A stretch of DNA of 6,632 bases from Candidatus Dormiibacterota bacterium (GTDB lineage Bacteria; Chloroflexota; Dormibacteria; Aeolococcales; Aeolococcaceae), in assembly GCA_027451645.1 (NCBI GenBank), contig DAIDIX010000100.1, forward strand, positions 1 through 6,632, written 5' to 3'. The notes under the pieces were generated by a model, which saw only the letters and a list, made by a program, of their open reading frames with translations, was not told where the DNA came from and ran no database searches. The position numbers and the translations under genes were made by a program. This document shows positions 5,677-6,632 of this stretch, piece after piece (position 1 is the first letter of the stretch; the number at the start of each line of letters is the position of its first letter).

Positions 5677-6632
5677 CTACCTGCCAAACGACATGCCTGC
5701 AATACGCTGGAGTGCAAGCACCTGTTCACTTGCATATTCCTCGGTATAGAACTCCCGTCGTGCCTCAAGAAGATCCCCACGGGTCAGGATTCCCATGCAT
5801 GTTCCATTCTCTCCCACCACAATGATTTCCGTTCCGTGACTCTCAAGGAGTGCATATGCAGCCTCCCGGAGCAGTGCAGTCTCCTGGACTTCCCGTGGAC
5901 AGTCCCGCATCACATGAGTGACAAGCTCCTCACCAGCACCATGAAGTGAGGCGAGAACCACACTGTCCACGACGCCCACAGCATGGCCATCAGAGTCAAT
6001 GACAGGCATCACTGACCATTCCCGACCGAGAATGCCGTCCTTGCCCCTTTCCCAGAGAGACGCGAGGCTCATCTCTCGTGTACACGTCGGCACTTCATGC
6101 ATGACATCCCGTACCTGCACGACATCGAAGGGATCGACAGCATACTCCCTCATGACATGAAACCCCCTGCGGGCAACCTTCTCCGTAAGGATGGAGCGCT
6201 TCAGGATGAGAGCACTCACGAGATACGCAACTAGCGATGCAGCAAGTAGGGGAAGGAGGGTTCCAACATCATATGTCAGCTCGAAGGCGAACACCACAGA
6301 GGTGAACGGGGACCGTGTCACGCCACTCAGCACTGCAGCCATTCCAATGAGCGCCCAAATGCCTGCTGATGACCCAGGAAGCACGTGACCGACAATCCCT
6401 CCAAGTGCAGCACCCATGATGAGAAGTGGAGCAAGAATCCCCCCACTTGTTCCACTCCCCAGTCCCACAGCCCAGATGGCAAGCTTCACTGCAAGAAGGA
6501 GAAGAAGCGCTCCAGCTCCGAGTTTTCCGAGAAGCTCGAGATGGATGGTGTCATATCCAACACCAAGAGCACGTGGCTCAAGAAGCCCTCCCGCCCCGAT
6601 CACAAGGCCTCCAATCATCGGCCACCACATCC
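5677..6632 (-). CDS. ClC-family chloride channel/antiporter with C-terminal CBS pair (N-terminal half missing at right edge)
   Basis: The frame ends at TAG 5677-5679 and runs off the right edge, giving 317 visible residues; the Met at 6630 is probably internal. The visible membrane half has PRALGVGYDTI (19-29), the ion-pathway motif GSGTSGGILAP (58-68), and SPFTSVVFAFELTYD (107-121), which matches a late conserved ClC helix ending in an Glu-Leu-Thr. These proteins move chloride, or exchange it for protons, across the cytoplasmic membrane. Two CBS domains follow, at about 172-229 (VRDVMHEVPTCT...) and 236-290 (LVTHVMRDCP...), forming a cytoplasmic nucleotide-sensing Bateman module. The GREGP segment, with the gating glutamate that would help tell channel from exchanger, is outside the window. 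The helix-R segment reads SILTEKVARRG, with Leu where E. coli ClC has the chloride-coordinating Tyr445, by motif position only. lipA lies 81 bases downstream on the same strand. Confidence 0.92.
   Translation of the reverse strand, partial: MWWPMIGGLVIGAGGLLEPRALGVGYDTIHLELLGKLGAGALLLLLAVKLAIWAVGLGSGTSGGILAPLLIMGAALGGIVGHVLPGSSAGIWALIGMAAVLSGVTRSPFTSVVFAFELTYDVGTLLPLLAASLVAYLVSALILKRSILTEKVARRGFHVMREYAVDPFDVVQVRDVMHEVPTCTREMSLASLWERGKDGILGREWSVMPVIDSDGHAVGVVDSVVLASLHGAGEELVTHVMRDCPREVQETALLREAAYALLESHGTEIIVVGENGTCMGILTRGDLLEARREFYTEEYASEQVLALQRIAGMSFGR

Overview
The window comes from a bacterial chromosome with moderate-to-high G+C (mid-50s percent by eye). It is densely packed and carries no mobile elements, RNA genes, CRISPR array or phage features that I can see. 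The sequence does not fix the host lineage. A single-copy MacB/FtsX-type permease with Ser/Pro/Gly-rich extracytoplasmic linkers, Shine-Dalgarno-led genes and frequent GGA, CTC and CTT codons would suit a monoderm-like lineage such as Actinomycetota or Chloroflexota. That is a weak inference.

Layout from left to right. Positions 2-223 (+) hold the C-terminal end of a thioredoxin-like [2Fe-2S] ferredoxin whose usual last cysteine position is a histidine. Converging on it, with a 4-base overlap, is a minus-strand cluster of three unrecognised genes read in the order 1210 to 220: a 121-residue soluble protein, a 44-residue single-helix membrane protein, and a 152-residue four-helix membrane protein. 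The last two are joined by a GTGA stop/start overlap. A 219-base divergent intergenic region with several dyads follows. Next comes a plus-strand two-gene ABC transporter operon: a MacB/FtsX-type permease (1430-3232) and its LolD/MacB-like ATPase (3243-3944).

The right half is on the minus strand, read from 6632 down to 3923. It holds the C-terminal half of a ClC-type chloride channel or antiporter with two CBS domains, then lipA (lipoyl synthase), then lipB (octanoyltransferase). lipA and lipB are 8 bases apart and are the two consecutive steps of endogenous lipoate assembly. LipB moves octanoyl from acyl carrier protein to the lipoyl domains of 2-oxoacid dehydrogenases and GcvH, and LipA inserts the two sulfurs. 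The lipB end overlaps the ATPase end by 22 bases, tail to tail.

Most of the window is ordinary housekeeping and transport content. The items most worth a second look are the Cys-to-His change in the ferredoxin, the unrecognised three-gene cluster with its very small membrane protein, and the cysteine-bracketed low-complexity insert in the permease. I found no convincing evidence of a wholly new system.
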